Position numbers and translations under genes: made by a program. From Bifidobacterium sp. ESL0800 (GTDB lineage Bacteria; Actinomycetota; Actinomycetes; Actinomycetales; Bifidobacteriaceae), in NCBI RefSeq assembly GCF_029395355.1, contig NZ_CP113913.1, forward strand, positions 1,798,001-1,862,000: a stretch of 64,000 nucleotides of DNA. The letters are read 5' to 3'. Shown piece after piece: positions 36,701-45,386 of this stretch. Position 1 is the stretch's first letter; the number at the start of each line of letters is the position of its first letter. Under the pieces are notes generated by a model. That model was not told where the DNA came from. It made no database searches and saw only the letters and a list, made by a program, of their open reading frames with translations.

Positions 36701-36984
36701 TCAAGCTTCTTTGCGCTCGACTTGGCTTGCGAACCCTGCTTGCCCTGCGCACCTTGACTGGTTTTGCCGGCTTCACTTGCCGAGACAGACGAGCTCGGCT
36801 CGTCGGCGGCATAAGCCTTCGCGCTGGTCATCGGCGCAAGCGCCACGCACATGGAAACCGCGGACAACAGTGCCACCGCGGCCGCCGCGCCTCCGATCCT
36901 GTGCTTCAGGTTGCTGGCGATACCGTCCTCGCCTCGCCTCAATGACCTGTTGTCATACTTGCCATGCGGCCACGACTCACGCAT
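33757..36984 (-). CDS. Sortase-anchored surface protein with BspA-like repeats
   Basis: A 1075-residue extracellular protein. After a basic N-terminus, a long signal peptide (GGAAAAVALLSAVSMCVALAP) ends near AYAADE. A Ser/Ala/Thr-rich stalk follows. Residues about 190-670 contain several DUF285/BspA-type LRR repeats (for example MFENDGTLTDLSSVKHWNTA, FRNCPKLPSITGIEKWHT). Next come an SdrD B-like Ig domain (GTVWFDTQKDGAIGHNEPRM) and an InlB B-type repeat (HVGFNSNGGTSVPGQDLSWV). The C-terminus has LAKTG, a hydrophobic stretch and KRKRNR, a LAxTG sorting signal used by class E-type sortases. GGAGG six bases before ATG 36984 fixes the start; ATG 37002 has no such signal. It probably mediates adhesion. 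Confidence 0.87.
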   Translation of the reverse strand: MRESWPHGKYDNRSLRRGEDGIASNLKHRIGGAAAAVALLSAVSMCVALAPMTSAKAYAADEPSSSVSASEAGKTSQGAQGKQGSQAKSSAKKLDTASSSDAASPSAAASSAGHAATVGSSAGTGNTANVGDAGNTGNASHSTQTAATTKNDGAANSSKRSLTRATCTEAGPTTFYNPVGPAGDAHPNHNDDLKGTYWKITPEGSDCVLHIGNNGMAGQWGKIATNDDGDHSEGHQIAHDDFWPWYGQSDEITKVVVDVNANGYKVYTLNASTLDYMFANMPNLVSADVRNLDVESPGYMRSMFANDPKLQTVDTTSWRPYWARKMQHMFDGDTKLTNIDGIGDWFRDAPAGSADQLSDTSYMFSEDASLTSMDLSKWASHLTVGADNMSYMFNMVNDAATNLGDTQLANINLTGWPMGFNTAGMFRGCTKITGVGGLRDWDMSMDQRMDTMFKYCSKLENPDMSQWDTHTVWNLDGMFENDGTLTDLSSVKHWNTANVTTMGAVFDSDTNLTAIDVSGWNTEKVTNFSWTFRNCPKLPSITGIEKWHTPAVIKTYAMFDGDHELTSLDLSGWHLKINSLPPSSNPSVDRYGDMSGMFADCPKLETLTGLDDWETSAVTEMYSMFIGDGVLKELDLSHWSTPAVDNMGDMFRGCRFLDKLSVGTARFDRGAFYQIGGEVHFLRNTDDDTDGNDVTANGITEPGVWHRAHATITILPSSALHYETADNGGPGLTDTMPNGTKIAYYTRDHHPANEHYEVGTWSGSRKYDYISTWNYGDQAVPSVLTPVLTVSQRTLKGTVWFDTQKDGAIGHNEPRMKKGTRVEVLDSNGHVVAHTTVDENGNWTIGNLPAGTGYRVRIEAGDSGIPQAGGFQNTVSGPDFDPASGSFDSHGNWTSAPFDMPATTQDQHSDGKWSKTENLGIHRGKTTGTPMTPLPVQHKAHVGFNSNGGTSVPGQDLSWVGDGHGEASKPADPTREGYKFAGWTLHGGDGKTLYDFSTPVTGDITLDALWTKVTSTPAGNQQKAPGAQAANGSKPGKLAKTGAAVSALAVVALASAAMGSFISMGKRKRNRTDRL

Positions 36985-37604
36985 GTCAATCCTCCATTCC
37001 ATGGCAGCATTCCGCCGCCGTCATGACCGCATACCCCCGCTACTTCCAATACCGAAGGTACTTAAAGCGGCCACTTTCATATTGTTCAACCATACGGATG
37101 CAGAGCATCCCTGAGATGTCGACGCCGAAACGATTGACCGTATCGCCAATACGTCGTCGACACCGACGAATTGAGAAAATGAACGCAATTGCGTAAGCCG
37201 TCGCCCTAAACGGCAGCAGTGACTCACGATTGAATCGTCATACTTGCGTTGCGATTACGCGTCAGACACCAGTCATCGCGTCAAACGAGCATGGCGTTTT
37301 TATTGATGAAGCCGCCGATTTAAGGGGCCCATCTTCTTTATTCCCCCAAATTCGCCAACAAGCGAATACCAAAATCTCACGGCACTTCTGTATAACATCT
37401 CACATTTATTAGTTGTAGTACGTTAAACTGTCTAGCGCAAATTAGCCATCGGTAAACCAATTGACGCAATTTTCGCCCTTATATGTAATACAGAGAAATG
37501 GAGTTGTCGCTTGATGCAAAGCGACGTAGACGCACCGTTTCGGACAGGCTGATTACCTCTCACAGGATAAAGGACATGGAACGGCTCATCGACAGGCTGC
37601 GCGT
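36985..37604. other. Intergenic region between the two surface protein genes
   Basis: About 620 bases without a supported gene; short open frames here have no ribosome-binding site or family match. It must contain the promoter of the BspA-like gene (minus strand) and the end of the internalin-like transcript. I see no strong terminator. Confidence 0.45.
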
Positions 37605-40600
37605 TCACCGGGAGATCAGTTGCCGACGCAAGGCCAAAACCGCACCCCATGTAAGGGCTGCACCCGCAAGAAGGATATACGGCAACAGAGCGCCGAGCGC
37701 CGAAATGCCGGTCAACGGCACTGCGCTGAGCATCTGTTCCCAGCGGGCTTCCAAGGGCACATCACGAATCACCTTGGTATTGGAGAAATCGAAGAGATCG
37801 CCTTTATCGCACACCCCCGTCACGGCAGCCGAACAGTACCAGCCGGTGAAATGGTGGCCCGGTCGCGACGGCTTGGAAGTCGGCGTCTGGTTTTCATGCG
37901 CGACGGTGTAACCGCTGTGCACACTCACCGACGCCGGCTGCGAGGAAGGCAGCGTGCCGTCCTGGCCGGGGTCGAAGGAAACTGTGTGCTTCGCGACCGT
38001 GTAGGGTTCGGTGATGGTGCCGGAAAAGACGCCAGTTGTGGACGGGTCGCCGTTGGCGTCAACAAAGTCCGCAGTGGTGTTGAACTCCTGCTTAAGATCT
38101 CTGGGCGAGCCATCGTCGTTATAGTCCATCGGGCCGGCCCAGGTCATCTGTTTACCCTGCCCGTCGAACTGAGCCGCGCTGGGCGAGGTAGGCGTAGTGG
38201 ATGTCGGCTCTACGGCCGAACCGGACACTGTCCCATCCACTTTACGCACCGTCACCGCCGTATGCATCGACAGCCCCGGGTCGGCTACCAGAGCCGGTAA
38301 AGTCACCGTCTGGCTATCAGCACAGAAGCTGGAAGTACCTGTGCTACAGTCAGCCTGTGATGCGCCATTCTTGTCCAACGACGTCAGGTTCTTCAACGAG
38401 GAGATGTCATAGATGTGGTTGGTGCCGATATAGAGCGTCTTCAGCTCCGTCAGGCCGGCCAGCGGCGAGACGTCCGAGATCTGGTTGCTGTGCAGCCACA
38501 ACTGCGTGATACTGGTACCGTCGCGCAAGGCGCTGATATCGCTGATCTTGTTGCTCGACAGCCCGAGCTGGTCGATCCACTGGTAATGCGCATGGGTGAT
38601 GCTGCTGATGTTGCTGATCTGGTTGTTGTCCAGATACAGCGCCCAGATTCCCGTCATCGACGTCAGGGGAGTGATGTCGCTGATGTTGTTGCGTTTGAGT
38701 TTCAGCGTTTTCATCGTGGTCAGACTAGCCAAAGGCCGCAAATCCTGAATCTGGTTGTCATCCAGATACAATTCCTCGATCTTTGGCAGGCTTCCGGATG
38801 ACGGAACCAGGCTGGAAAGGTTGGAGATCGCATTGTCCGTGAGATGCAACGTCGTCAGCTGCGAAAGGCCGGAAAGGTTGCTTAGGTCGGAAATCTTGTC
38901 ATTACTCAGGAAAAGATTGCCCATCTTACTGAGATACTTCAGCTGGTGCAGGTTGACACTGTTGTCGTCGAAGGCGTGGTTGGCCGCAGCGCCGGTGAGA
39001 TGCAGCGACCCAATACCCGTCAGCGTCTGCATGCCGTCCAGTTCGCTGACGCTCAACGGCGTATCCTCGCCGTCATGAGGAAAGGCTTTAGCATTCACTC
39101 GGCCTGTATTCAATGCGTCACGCTGCGTCCAAATGGACGAAGCCGACGAGGCATGCTGAATATCCGTCGAGGCGAGAACCGCGCCCGCCAGCGCCGTATC
39201 GGGGAAGCACGTCTTGACCGTGTCGATGCCCATGGTGCACGTGCGTTGGTAGCCAGGTGCGGTGTCTTCGTAACCCCACAGCGTCCACACTTTGACGTCG
39301 CCGGTGATCGGAGCCGTCTGGTCGAACTTGGTCATCTTGCCTTCGCCGGCGTCCAGATCGTTCTGAGCTGTGCCCCAACCCATGAATTTTATGCCGAGAT
39401 TGTAGGTAGCGGGAGGCGTTGGCATTTCAGGCTTCTCGCCGCCGGCCACCATCTGTGTGTCCATGAGGTTGGGAGAAGCAACGCCTGCAGTGTTCATCTG
39501 CGTCCAGAACTCCACCGTATAGGCCTTCACCCATACCGCATACAACATCTGGGCATCCGCCGGCATCGTCAGCGTGCTCACCGTGGCGTCTTTGGCCTCC
39601 GCAATGGTATTGAACGGATCCGCATACTTCGTCGTCGACCAGCCCACGAACTTCGTTCCTTCACGGGTCAGATCGCCGTTCCAGCATTCGCCTTCGGCTC
39701 CTGTCGGCAAGGCGATTGATTCACCGGAGTCATGTTGCGCCGCACATCCGCCGGTCTGATGCACAGCGTCCACGCCGGTCGGCACCGTTCCAGTACCGCC
39801 GTTCGCATCATAGGACAGTGGATAGGTCACTTTGAAACTGATGTCGTCGACCTCATTGCCAGCATTAATCGACGTGGAGCGTATCGATTTGAAACTGAAC
39901 CGCGTCACCGTCTGGTCTGCCGGCACTCTGTACGTTCCGGTATAGGTCTCCCAGGCCCCGGAGAAATCGTTGGTTCCCCCGGTCATGCTTGAGTTTTCAG
40001 GAGTATTGGCTGGATTTTTGGTAGCGATAATGGTCGGATCGCCACCATGCCCCACTTCACCCGCTACGTCACCGCCCCCATTGGACGTTTCACGGGTGGC
40101 CGTTTGCGCAACCCCGGAGCCACTTGGCGGGCCAAGCAACACCTGCATCTCGTCCGGCGGCCCCTGATAGCTCGGAAGATGAGCGTAACTGAACCTGCTC
40201 GCGTGCTTTAGGCTCCACTTGTACACCGCACCAGGAGTGGTCTTCACATCTTGGTAAATGGATGTTCCCGGCGTCAGAGCCACCAATTCGGCATGCTGGT
40301 TGCCCCGCCACTTCTGCATCTCGATGCGCTGGTCGTTTACACCGGTATCGGTCGTGGTCTCCGTCGAGCTCCAGCCGAACTGCGAACGGCAGAACCCTGG
40401 AATCAAAGCACGAGGACCTCCGTTGAAGGACTTGTACCCGCTGACAGGATATACATAGAGGACCTGCTGGATGGGAGTGACACCCGAAGAAATAGAGGGG
40501 TAGTCAAAGTTGCCGTTGACGATGTGGTCCGGAAGATTCGCGCCACCGAACGGGGTACAGGTCCTGGTCTGCGGCGTTTGTGCCTGTGGTGTCTGCGACT

Positions 40601-40823
40601 CGGACTTGCTGCGCTGTGTATACTCCGCCAAGGAATTCACGCCATACGTGCCATTGCTCGTGGCCGAATTCATCGAAATGTCGTTTGCGTTATGCTGCGA
40701 GCCATTTGCCGGAATTTCTTGAGAAGATCGTTGCTGCACGACAACGCCGAATACGGCGAGCCCAACGGCCAAGAGCATCATTCCGACGGCAATCCATAGC
40801 CATCGCTTCATCCGCGTCTGCAC
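37605..40823 (-). CDS. Internalin-like LRR surface protein with VPLTG C-terminus
   Basis: A 1072-residue secreted protein. A hydrophobic segment (WLWIAVGMMLLAVGLAVFGVVV) near the N-terminus is a signal or anchor. The N-terminal third has beta-rich domains with InlB B-type repeats (YPLSYDANGGTGTVPTGVD, VEFWTQMNTAG). Residues about 610-850 form at least eight 22-residue LRRs of the internalin type (LYLDDNQIQDLRPLASLTTM, LGLSSNKISDISALRDGTSI). Another InlB-type repeat (HTVSFDPGQDGTLPS) follows, then VPLTG, a hydrophobic helix and RRQLISR, matching a VPxTG sorting motif. It starts at GTG 40823 with AAGGAG five bases upstream. It is probably an adhesin; the ligand is not readable from sequence. 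Confidence 0.85.
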   Translation of the reverse strand: MQTRMKRWLWIAVGMMLLAVGLAVFGVVVQQRSSQEIPANGSQHNANDISMNSATSNGTYGVNSLAEYTQRSKSESQTPQAQTPQTRTCTPFGGANLPDHIVNGNFDYPSISSGVTPIQQVLYVYPVSGYKSFNGGPRALIPGFCRSQFGWSSTETTTDTGVNDQRIEMQKWRGNQHAELVALTPGTSIYQDVKTTPGAVYKWSLKHASRFSYAHLPSYQGPPDEMQVLLGPPSGSGVAQTATRETSNGGGDVAGEVGHGGDPTIIATKNPANTPENSSMTGGTNDFSGAWETYTGTYRVPADQTVTRFSFKSIRSTSINAGNEVDDISFKVTYPLSYDANGGTGTVPTGVDAVHQTGGCAAQHDSGESIALPTGAEGECWNGDLTREGTKFVGWSTTKYADPFNTIAEAKDATVSTLTMPADAQMLYAVWVKAYTVEFWTQMNTAGVASPNLMDTQMVAGGEKPEMPTPPATYNLGIKFMGWGTAQNDLDAGEGKMTKFDQTAPITGDVKVWTLWGYEDTAPGYQRTCTMGIDTVKTCFPDTALAGAVLASTDIQHASSASSIWTQRDALNTGRVNAKAFPHDGEDTPLSVSELDGMQTLTGIGSLHLTGAAANHAFDDNSVNLHQLKYLSKMGNLFLSNDKISDLSNLSGLSQLTTLHLTDNAISNLSSLVPSSGSLPKIEELYLDDNQIQDLRPLASLTTMKTLKLKRNNISDITPLTSMTGIWALYLDNNQISNISSITHAHYQWIDQLGLSSNKISDISALRDGTSITQLWLHSNQISDVSPLAGLTELKTLYIGTNHIYDISSLKNLTSLDKNGASQADCSTGTSSFCADSQTVTLPALVADPGLSMHTAVTVRKVDGTVSGSAVEPTSTTPTSPSAAQFDGQGKQMTWAGPMDYNDDGSPRDLKQEFNTTADFVDANGDPSTTGVFSGTITEPYTVAKHTVSFDPGQDGTLPSSQPASVSVHSGYTVAHENQTPTSKPSRPGHHFTGWYCSAAVTGVCDKGDLFDFSNTKVIRDVPLEARWEQMLSAVPLTGISALGALLPYILLAGAALTWGAVLALRRQLISR

Positions 40824-41152
40824 AACATCTCCTTCCTACCCCAAGCACACCGCACCCAACCATCGCAACCTACGCAACGTTGACAGCGTCTAACGCATCG
40901 TTCATTTCTTTTCCCAGCAATCGTAAGTTTGTCCAAACACACAACTGCCACATGCATAATATATGCATTGCACACTGACATTTTACGTGATTTTCCTCAC
41001 AGTCGAACGCCATTTTCACACTTCCGATATCGCTGATTTCTGCATCCATAACAGCTGTTTGCACACCCATGGCGCTCACGACGATAAACGGAGTAAAATC
41101 TTGAAGCGACAAGACGCGCTTGCGCCTACCGCCGTAAGCCAAGGAGAGCGAC
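40824..41152. promoter_or_regulatory. Divergent promoter region with a perfect palindrome
   Basis: About 330 bases between the internalin-like gene (-) and the carbonic anhydrase gene (+). At 40952-40968, ATGCATA-ATA-TATGCAT forms a perfect seven-bp palindrome, a candidate operator. No gene is seen. Confidence 0.4.
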
Positions 41153-42019
41153 ATGACCGATACCAACGAAGCAGACAACGCCGCCAATGCCACCAACCCG
41201 CAAGGCAACGACCCGAATTCCGCCGAATCCACGGCCAACGCCACCTGGAGTCGCATGCTGCAGGGCAATTCACGTTTCGCTTCGGGGCAGGCCGAGCATC
41301 CTTGGCAGGATCTCGAGACGCGCGAATCGCTGATCGACGGGCAACACCCGGACGCGGCCGTGCTTTCGTGCTCGGACTCGCGCGTGCCGCCGGAAATCAT
41401 CTTCGACCAAGGCCTGGGCGACATGTTCACCGTGCGCACCGCCGGACAGACGCTGGACGACGCGGTCATCGCCTCGCTGGAATACGCCGTGACCCATCTG
41501 GGCGTCAGCGTGCTCGTGGTGCTCGGCCACCAGCATTGCGGGGCCGTGGCGAGCGCCGTCGCAGAACTTGACGCCATCGCCGCCGGCGCGGGCATCGACT
41601 TGGGAGCGGCCTTCGCAGCGGAAGTCACGGATTCCGAAATAATCGATCCTGCAACGGACGATGGGCTGCCGGAAAACAACGCGGCGAGTGCGGCGGAAGA
41701 CGGCGCCGAATCTACCGGCGATGACGATTTCGAAACCGCCGGCCGCATCGACTCCGACGACGTATTCGACAAGATGGAGGAGCTGATCGAAGCTTCCGAA
41801 TCCGTGCTCGTGCGCTCGGTGGGCGCATCCGTTCTGGCCGCGCAGGAGGCCGCACTGAGCGATACCGACGATTTCGAACGCGTCCATATCGCCCGCACGA
41901 TCGAGGCCTTGGTCGACCGCTCTTCCGTAATACAACAAGCACTGGCCGCGCAACGCCTCTCCATCGTCGGCGCCCGCTACCAGTTGGAGACCGGCAAGGT
42001 CGAAGTGCTTTCGTTCTGA
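41153..42019 (+). CDS. Beta-class carbonic anhydrase with acidic insertion
   Basis: The beta-class zinc ligands are visible: Cys and Asp-Arg in SCSDSRVPPE, then His and Cys in VLGHQHCGAVASAV. The enzyme interconverts carbon dioxide and bicarbonate, which would supply bicarbonate to PEP carboxylase (ppc is also in this window) and to biosynthesis. After GHQHCGAV, an Asp/Glu/Ala-rich insertion of about 60 residues (TDDGLPENNAASAAEDGAES) extends the loop; it is absent from standard members. GAGAG lies six bases before the ATG. It is convergent with the alpha-galactosidase gene across a long hairpin. Confidence 0.92.
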   Translation: MTDTNEADNAANATNPQGNDPNSAESTANATWSRMLQGNSRFASGQAEHPWQDLETRESLIDGQHPDAAVLSCSDSRVPPEIIFDQGLGDMFTVRTAGQTLDDAVIASLEYAVTHLGVSVLVVLGHQHCGAVASAVAELDAIAAGAGIDLGAAFAAEVTDSEIIDPATDDGLPENNAASAAEDGAESTGDDDFETAGRIDSDDVFDKMEELIEASESVLVRSVGASVLAAQEAALSDTDDFERVHIARTIEALVDRSSVIQQALAAQRLSIVGARYQLETGKVEVLSF

Positions 42020-42115
42020 TTGCTTTCGCACAATCTCGTTTGCCCTTAAAAGCAAAAGAAACTTAAGACTGTTAAGTACTGCTGCGGGCTGAAAGCTGCT
42101 GAAGACTGGAAGCGC

Positions 42116-42185
42116 AAGGATCGTCGGTTTCAAAGCGACTGCCGGTTACCGAAACCGGCCATTTGCTTTGAAACCGACGATCCTT
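42116..42185. terminator. Long hairpin between carbonic anhydrase and alpha-galactosidase genes
   Basis: A perfect 21-bp stem (42116-42136 with 42165-42185) encloses a seven-bp stem (GCCGGTT 42141-42147 with 42153-42159). It probably acts for both converging transcripts. Its arms resemble those of the hairpin at 51108, with several compensatory changes. Confidence 0.7.
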
Positions 42186-42207
42186 ACATGTTCTATATAC
42201 TAGATGA

Positions 42208-42245
42208 ACTACTGCCTCACGATTTCGAAGATACGCTCCGTCTCC
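42208..42245. repeat. 38-bp direct repeat, left copy (3' end of the alpha-galactosidase gene)
   Basis: These 38 bases are identical to 51195-51232. They include the TAG stop (minus strand) and the last codons (encoding ETERIFEIVRQ) of the alpha-galactosidase gene. The start-to-start distance is 8987 bases. Confidence 0.9.
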
Positions 42246-44335
42246 GGGAGGCAGCGCGGCATACGCACGCCGACCTTCATCAGGTATTCGCCGGAAACCG
42301 CCAAGTCTCCCAACGGACCGTAGGAGTCGAAAGACTCGAGCGGCGCGGAAAGCTGGGGGACGGCCGTCCAACGAACCTTATATTGCGCACTTTCGTCAAG
42401 ACCCGGAATGCGCAGATAAATGCCACGGTTGGAGCGCGATTCGTCGTATTGCACGTGCTCGATGATGGCACGAGAACCGTCGTCGGCGACCACGCCGTAG
42501 CCCAGAACCGCGGAATCGGCGAGGTCCAAACGCACGAATTTCCCGGAATGCAGGAAATCGCGATTGCCCTTGTACCAGGCAATCCATTCGGCGAGTTCCT
42601 TGAGGTCGGCTTCGTTTGCCTGCGTCAGATCCCATTCGATACCGAAGGAGAAGAACACCGCGGTGGCGGCACGGAAGGCGAGGCTCAGGGTACGTTCGGT
42701 CTGCTGCGATGTCGGCTGCGAGATATGCGCCCCGATATATTCAGGCGCAACGGTCTGCACGGTCCAGCGCTGGATCTTCTGCCGGCTCATGGCATCGGTC
42801 ATATCCGAGCACCAGAAACGAGACACCTTCTCGACGACTCCCGTGTCGATGCGTCCGCCGCCGGAAGCACAGGACTCCCAATCGATATCGGGGAATTGCG
42901 CACGCAGCTTGTCGAGCAGACGATAGTAGGCCTCGGTCTGGGCGTGCACCGCCGGGGCGCCACCGCGCAGATTCGAGCCCGCCTCAAGCAGGAAACGGTT
43001 GTGGTCCCACTTGATGGCATCGACGCCAGTCTGCGAAAGAACCTTGGAAATCGAACTGAATACATAGTCGAAAGCTTCGGGATTCGTCAAATCCAGCACC
43101 AGCTGATGACGCTGCTCGATCGGCGTGCGGTTGCTCGCCTGCATAATCCAGTCCGGATGCTTGCGGTAGAGATCGGAGTTGGCGTTGATCATCTCCAGCT
43201 CAACCCACAAACCGAATTCCATGCCGAGCCCGTGCACATAATCGGAAAGCGGCTTGAGACCGTTCGGCCAAACGTCCGGATCGACCCACCAATCGCCGAG
43301 ACCGGCGTAATCGTCGCGACGCGAATGGAACCAGCCATCGTCCAGGACGTAACGCTCGACGCCGATGCGCGAAGCGATTTCCGCCAACTTCTTGAGCTTG
43401 GAGAAGTCCTGATGGAACTTCACCGCCTCCCACACGTTCAGTGTCATCGGCTGGGGCTTGGGATGGGTCGGAAGCGAGCGCTCCCACGCGTGGACACTGT
43501 GCGCGGCGCCGTCCAGGCCTTCGTCCGAAGCCGTAACCATCACCCACGGCGTGGTATAGCTTTCGCCTTTCGCAAGAACGATTTCGCCGGGAAGCAACAG
43601 CTCGCCCGCGTTGATGCCGGCACTCTGGTCATCGTCGCGATCGACGGCGATTGCGGAATCACCGCTCCAGGAAACCTGAACCATCACAACGGATCCGTGC
43701 TGGAAATCGAAGCCTTTCGTACCGGCGGCGATAAGCGGTCCGGCATATCCGGGCTTGCCCTTACGGAACTCGCGCAGCCACATGCCGTCTGCGACCTGAT
43801 GCCGCTGCGGCTGACGTTCGCGCTCGTGACGGCCGGAGAAGTCGAGGAACTCGGTCATGTCGTCGCCCAGCGGGACATGGACGTCGAGGCCTTCAAGCAT
43901 GTAGGAACCGGAGGCGATGTTGGTGAGTGTATGGCGAATCCGCAGCGAGCCGCCTTCCAGCGCCTCGACTTCCGTGGCAAGTTCAAGTCCTGCATCGTCG
44001 TCGCGGGCCTCATAGCGCAGCATATCGCCGGAAACCGTAGCCGGCCTGCTCACCTTGAACCTCGGCGACCAAGCGCGACCGGCGTTCACCGTTCCGTTGC
44101 CGTCACTATCCACACGCTGGCCCCGCAGACCCGGCCGCGTGAACACATCCAGGGCATGCTCGACCAGCAGAGTACGAGGGCGCAGATTCTGGTCAACGGC
44201 CTGCCCAAATACACCGGCATCACGGCTCGCGAAAACGCTGATGACATTGGGCAGGTCATCGCCGACAGAACTGTCGGTCATGGCCAAACGGGTCAGAGGC
44301 AACCGCGTAGAGGTGGCGGTAGACGGAAATAACAT
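42209..44335 (-). CDS. aga: Alpha-galactosidase, GH36
   Basis: A 708-residue GH36 enzyme that releases galactose from raffinose, melibiose and related oligosaccharides. The catalytic nucleophile is Asp444 in AIKWDHNRF, and the acid/base is Asp511 in WCSDMTDAM. Other GH36 segments are VLDDGWFHSRRDDYAGLGDW, WPNGLKPLSDYVHGLGMEFG and SCASGGGRIDTG. Length is normal for the family, and there is no signal peptide, so it works in the cytoplasm on imported sugar. AAGGAAAAGGAA precedes the ATG. It lies downstream of the transporter genes, separated by a terminator-like hairpin at 44413, so it may have its own promoter. It is more GC-rich than the transporter genes. Confidence 0.93.
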   Translation of the reverse strand: MLFPSTATSTRLPLTRLAMTDSSVGDDLPNVISVFASRDAGVFGQAVDQNLRPRTLLVEHALDVFTRPGLRGQRVDSDGNGTVNAGRAWSPRFKVSRPATVSGDMLRYEARDDDAGLELATEVEALEGGSLRIRHTLTNIASGSYMLEGLDVHVPLGDDMTEFLDFSGRHERERQPQRHQVADGMWLREFRKGKPGYAGPLIAAGTKGFDFQHGSVVMVQVSWSGDSAIAVDRDDDQSAGINAGELLLPGEIVLAKGESYTTPWVMVTASDEGLDGAAHSVHAWERSLPTHPKPQPMTLNVWEAVKFHQDFSKLKKLAEIASRIGVERYVLDDGWFHSRRDDYAGLGDWWVDPDVWPNGLKPLSDYVHGLGMEFGLWVELEMINANSDLYRKHPDWIMQASNRTPIEQRHQLVLDLTNPEAFDYVFSSISKVLSQTGVDAIKWDHNRFLLEAGSNLRGGAPAVHAQTEAYYRLLDKLRAQFPDIDWESCASGGGRIDTGVVEKVSRFWCSDMTDAMSRQKIQRWTVQTVAPEYIGAHISQPTSQQTERTLSLAFRAATAVFFSFGIEWDLTQANEADLKELAEWIAWYKGNRDFLHSGKFVRLDLADSAVLGYGVVADDGSRAIIEHVQYDESRSNRGIYLRIPGLDESAQYKVRWTAVPQLSAPLESFDSYGPLGDLAVSGEYLMKVGVRMPRCLPETERIFEIVRQ

Positions 44336-44412
44336 GTTCCTTTTCCTTTACTTAAATTATCGATCTTATTTAGAAAAAACTTCGCATTAAATTTTGAAAT
44401 AATTGGGAATAT

Positions 44413-44451
44413 AGCCGTTATCTGTGATTATGAGATAGACAGATAACGGCT
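44413..44451 (-). terminator. Hairpin between permease and alpha-galactosidase genes
   Basis: AGCCGTTATCTGT (44413-44425) pairs perfectly with 44439-44451. Read on the minus strand it is followed by TATATTCCC, so it may end or weaken the transporter transcript. No LacI-type palindrome is visible before the alpha-galactosidase gene. Confidence 0.55.
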
Positions 44452-44471
44452 TATACTCCAGCTTGATCTTT

Positions 44472-45386
44472 CTACTTCACGGAACCTGCGATCATTCCTG
44501 CAATGAAATATTTCTGCAAGAACATGTATGCCACGACCATAGGCACAGCAGCAATCAAAGCGGCCGCTGCGGCAATGCCGAGCTGATTCGAGTTCTCAGA
44601 GAAGAAGGAAGCCACACGTGGCGCTATCGTCTGCTTTGACGGATCAGTCAGAATGTAATTGGCAAGCGCATATTCATTCCATAACTGAGATCCTGTCACT
44701 ATGATGACAGTCGAAGTCACCGGCTTAAGCATCGGCATGATCAAACGCGAAAAAACCTGGAACCGATTCGCGCCATCTATCGTACCCGCCTCATCAATTG
44801 CCGAAGGTATTGCCCTAATAAAAGCTGTATACAAAAAAACAGCGAGCGGCATATGAGTTGCAGTCAGCACTACAATGACACCCCAATAGGTATTAGCACC
44901 GTTGATGTTCACCAGGAAGGTATATAACGGCACCAAAATCGAAAGGGGCGGAACCATCATCACGGCAAGAATAAACGCCGAAATGAAATTGTTGAGACGT
45001 GTACGACGTCGCGCCAATGGATAGGCAGCCATACCTCCCAAAACACATACCAATAACGTAGAACAGCCAGTGACTATAACGCTATTTAATACGGCTTTGA
45101 GAATGCCTCCCTCATTGACAGCCATACTCCAATTACTCCATGCCAAATCATGCGTTCTCGGAATAAGCGCCGAAGACATATCATCAGATGGCTTTAGAGA
45201 AGTGGTGATCGCTAAGTAAAAAGGCAACAGCTGGCAAATAACCACAATGCCAAGGAATAAATAAATCATTCCCTTGCTGAATTTATACTTTTCATGCTCA
45301 CTCTGCGTCTCACGCATCTCGTGAGTTTGGTGCGCCTTAGAGATTTCAACAGCTTTCGCGCTTTGCGTTCCCCTGTTTCTCATCAT
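44472..45386 (-). CDS. ABC transporter permease, MalG type
   Basis: An inner-membrane permease of the carbohydrate uptake CUT1 family. Six membrane segments are visible, with the EAA loop reading DEAGTIDGANRFQVFSRLIMPMLKP, which contacts the ATPase. No ATP-binding protein is encoded nearby; as in other bifidobacteria, a shared MsmK-like ATPase elsewhere is likely. The frame opens at an ATG at 45395, but the ATG at 45386 overlaps the stop of the upstream permease (TGATG) and has GGGAG nearby. Composition is AT-rich relative to the rest of the window. Confidence 0.88.
   Translation of the reverse strand: MMRNRGTQSAKAVEISKAHQTHEMRETQSEHEKYKFSKGMIYLFLGIVVICQLLPFYLAITTSLKPSDDMSSALIPRTHDLAWSNWSMAVNEGGILKAVLNSVIVTGCSTLLVCVLGGMAAYPLARRRTRLNNFISAFILAVMMVPPLSILVPLYTFLVNINGANTYWGVIVVLTATHMPLAVFLYTAFIRAIPSAIDEAGTIDGANRFQVFSRLIMPMLKPVTSTVIIVTGSQLWNEYALANYILTDPSKQTIAPRVASFFSENSNQLGIAAAAALIAAVPMVVAYMFLQKYFIAGMIAGSVK

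Noticed and set aside
42188..44332. 714-residue open frame opposite the alpha-galactosidase gene
   Set aside because: It lies antisense to a gene with complete GH36 motifs, is rich in Arg, His and Gly, has no family motif, and such frames are common opposite GC-rich genes.
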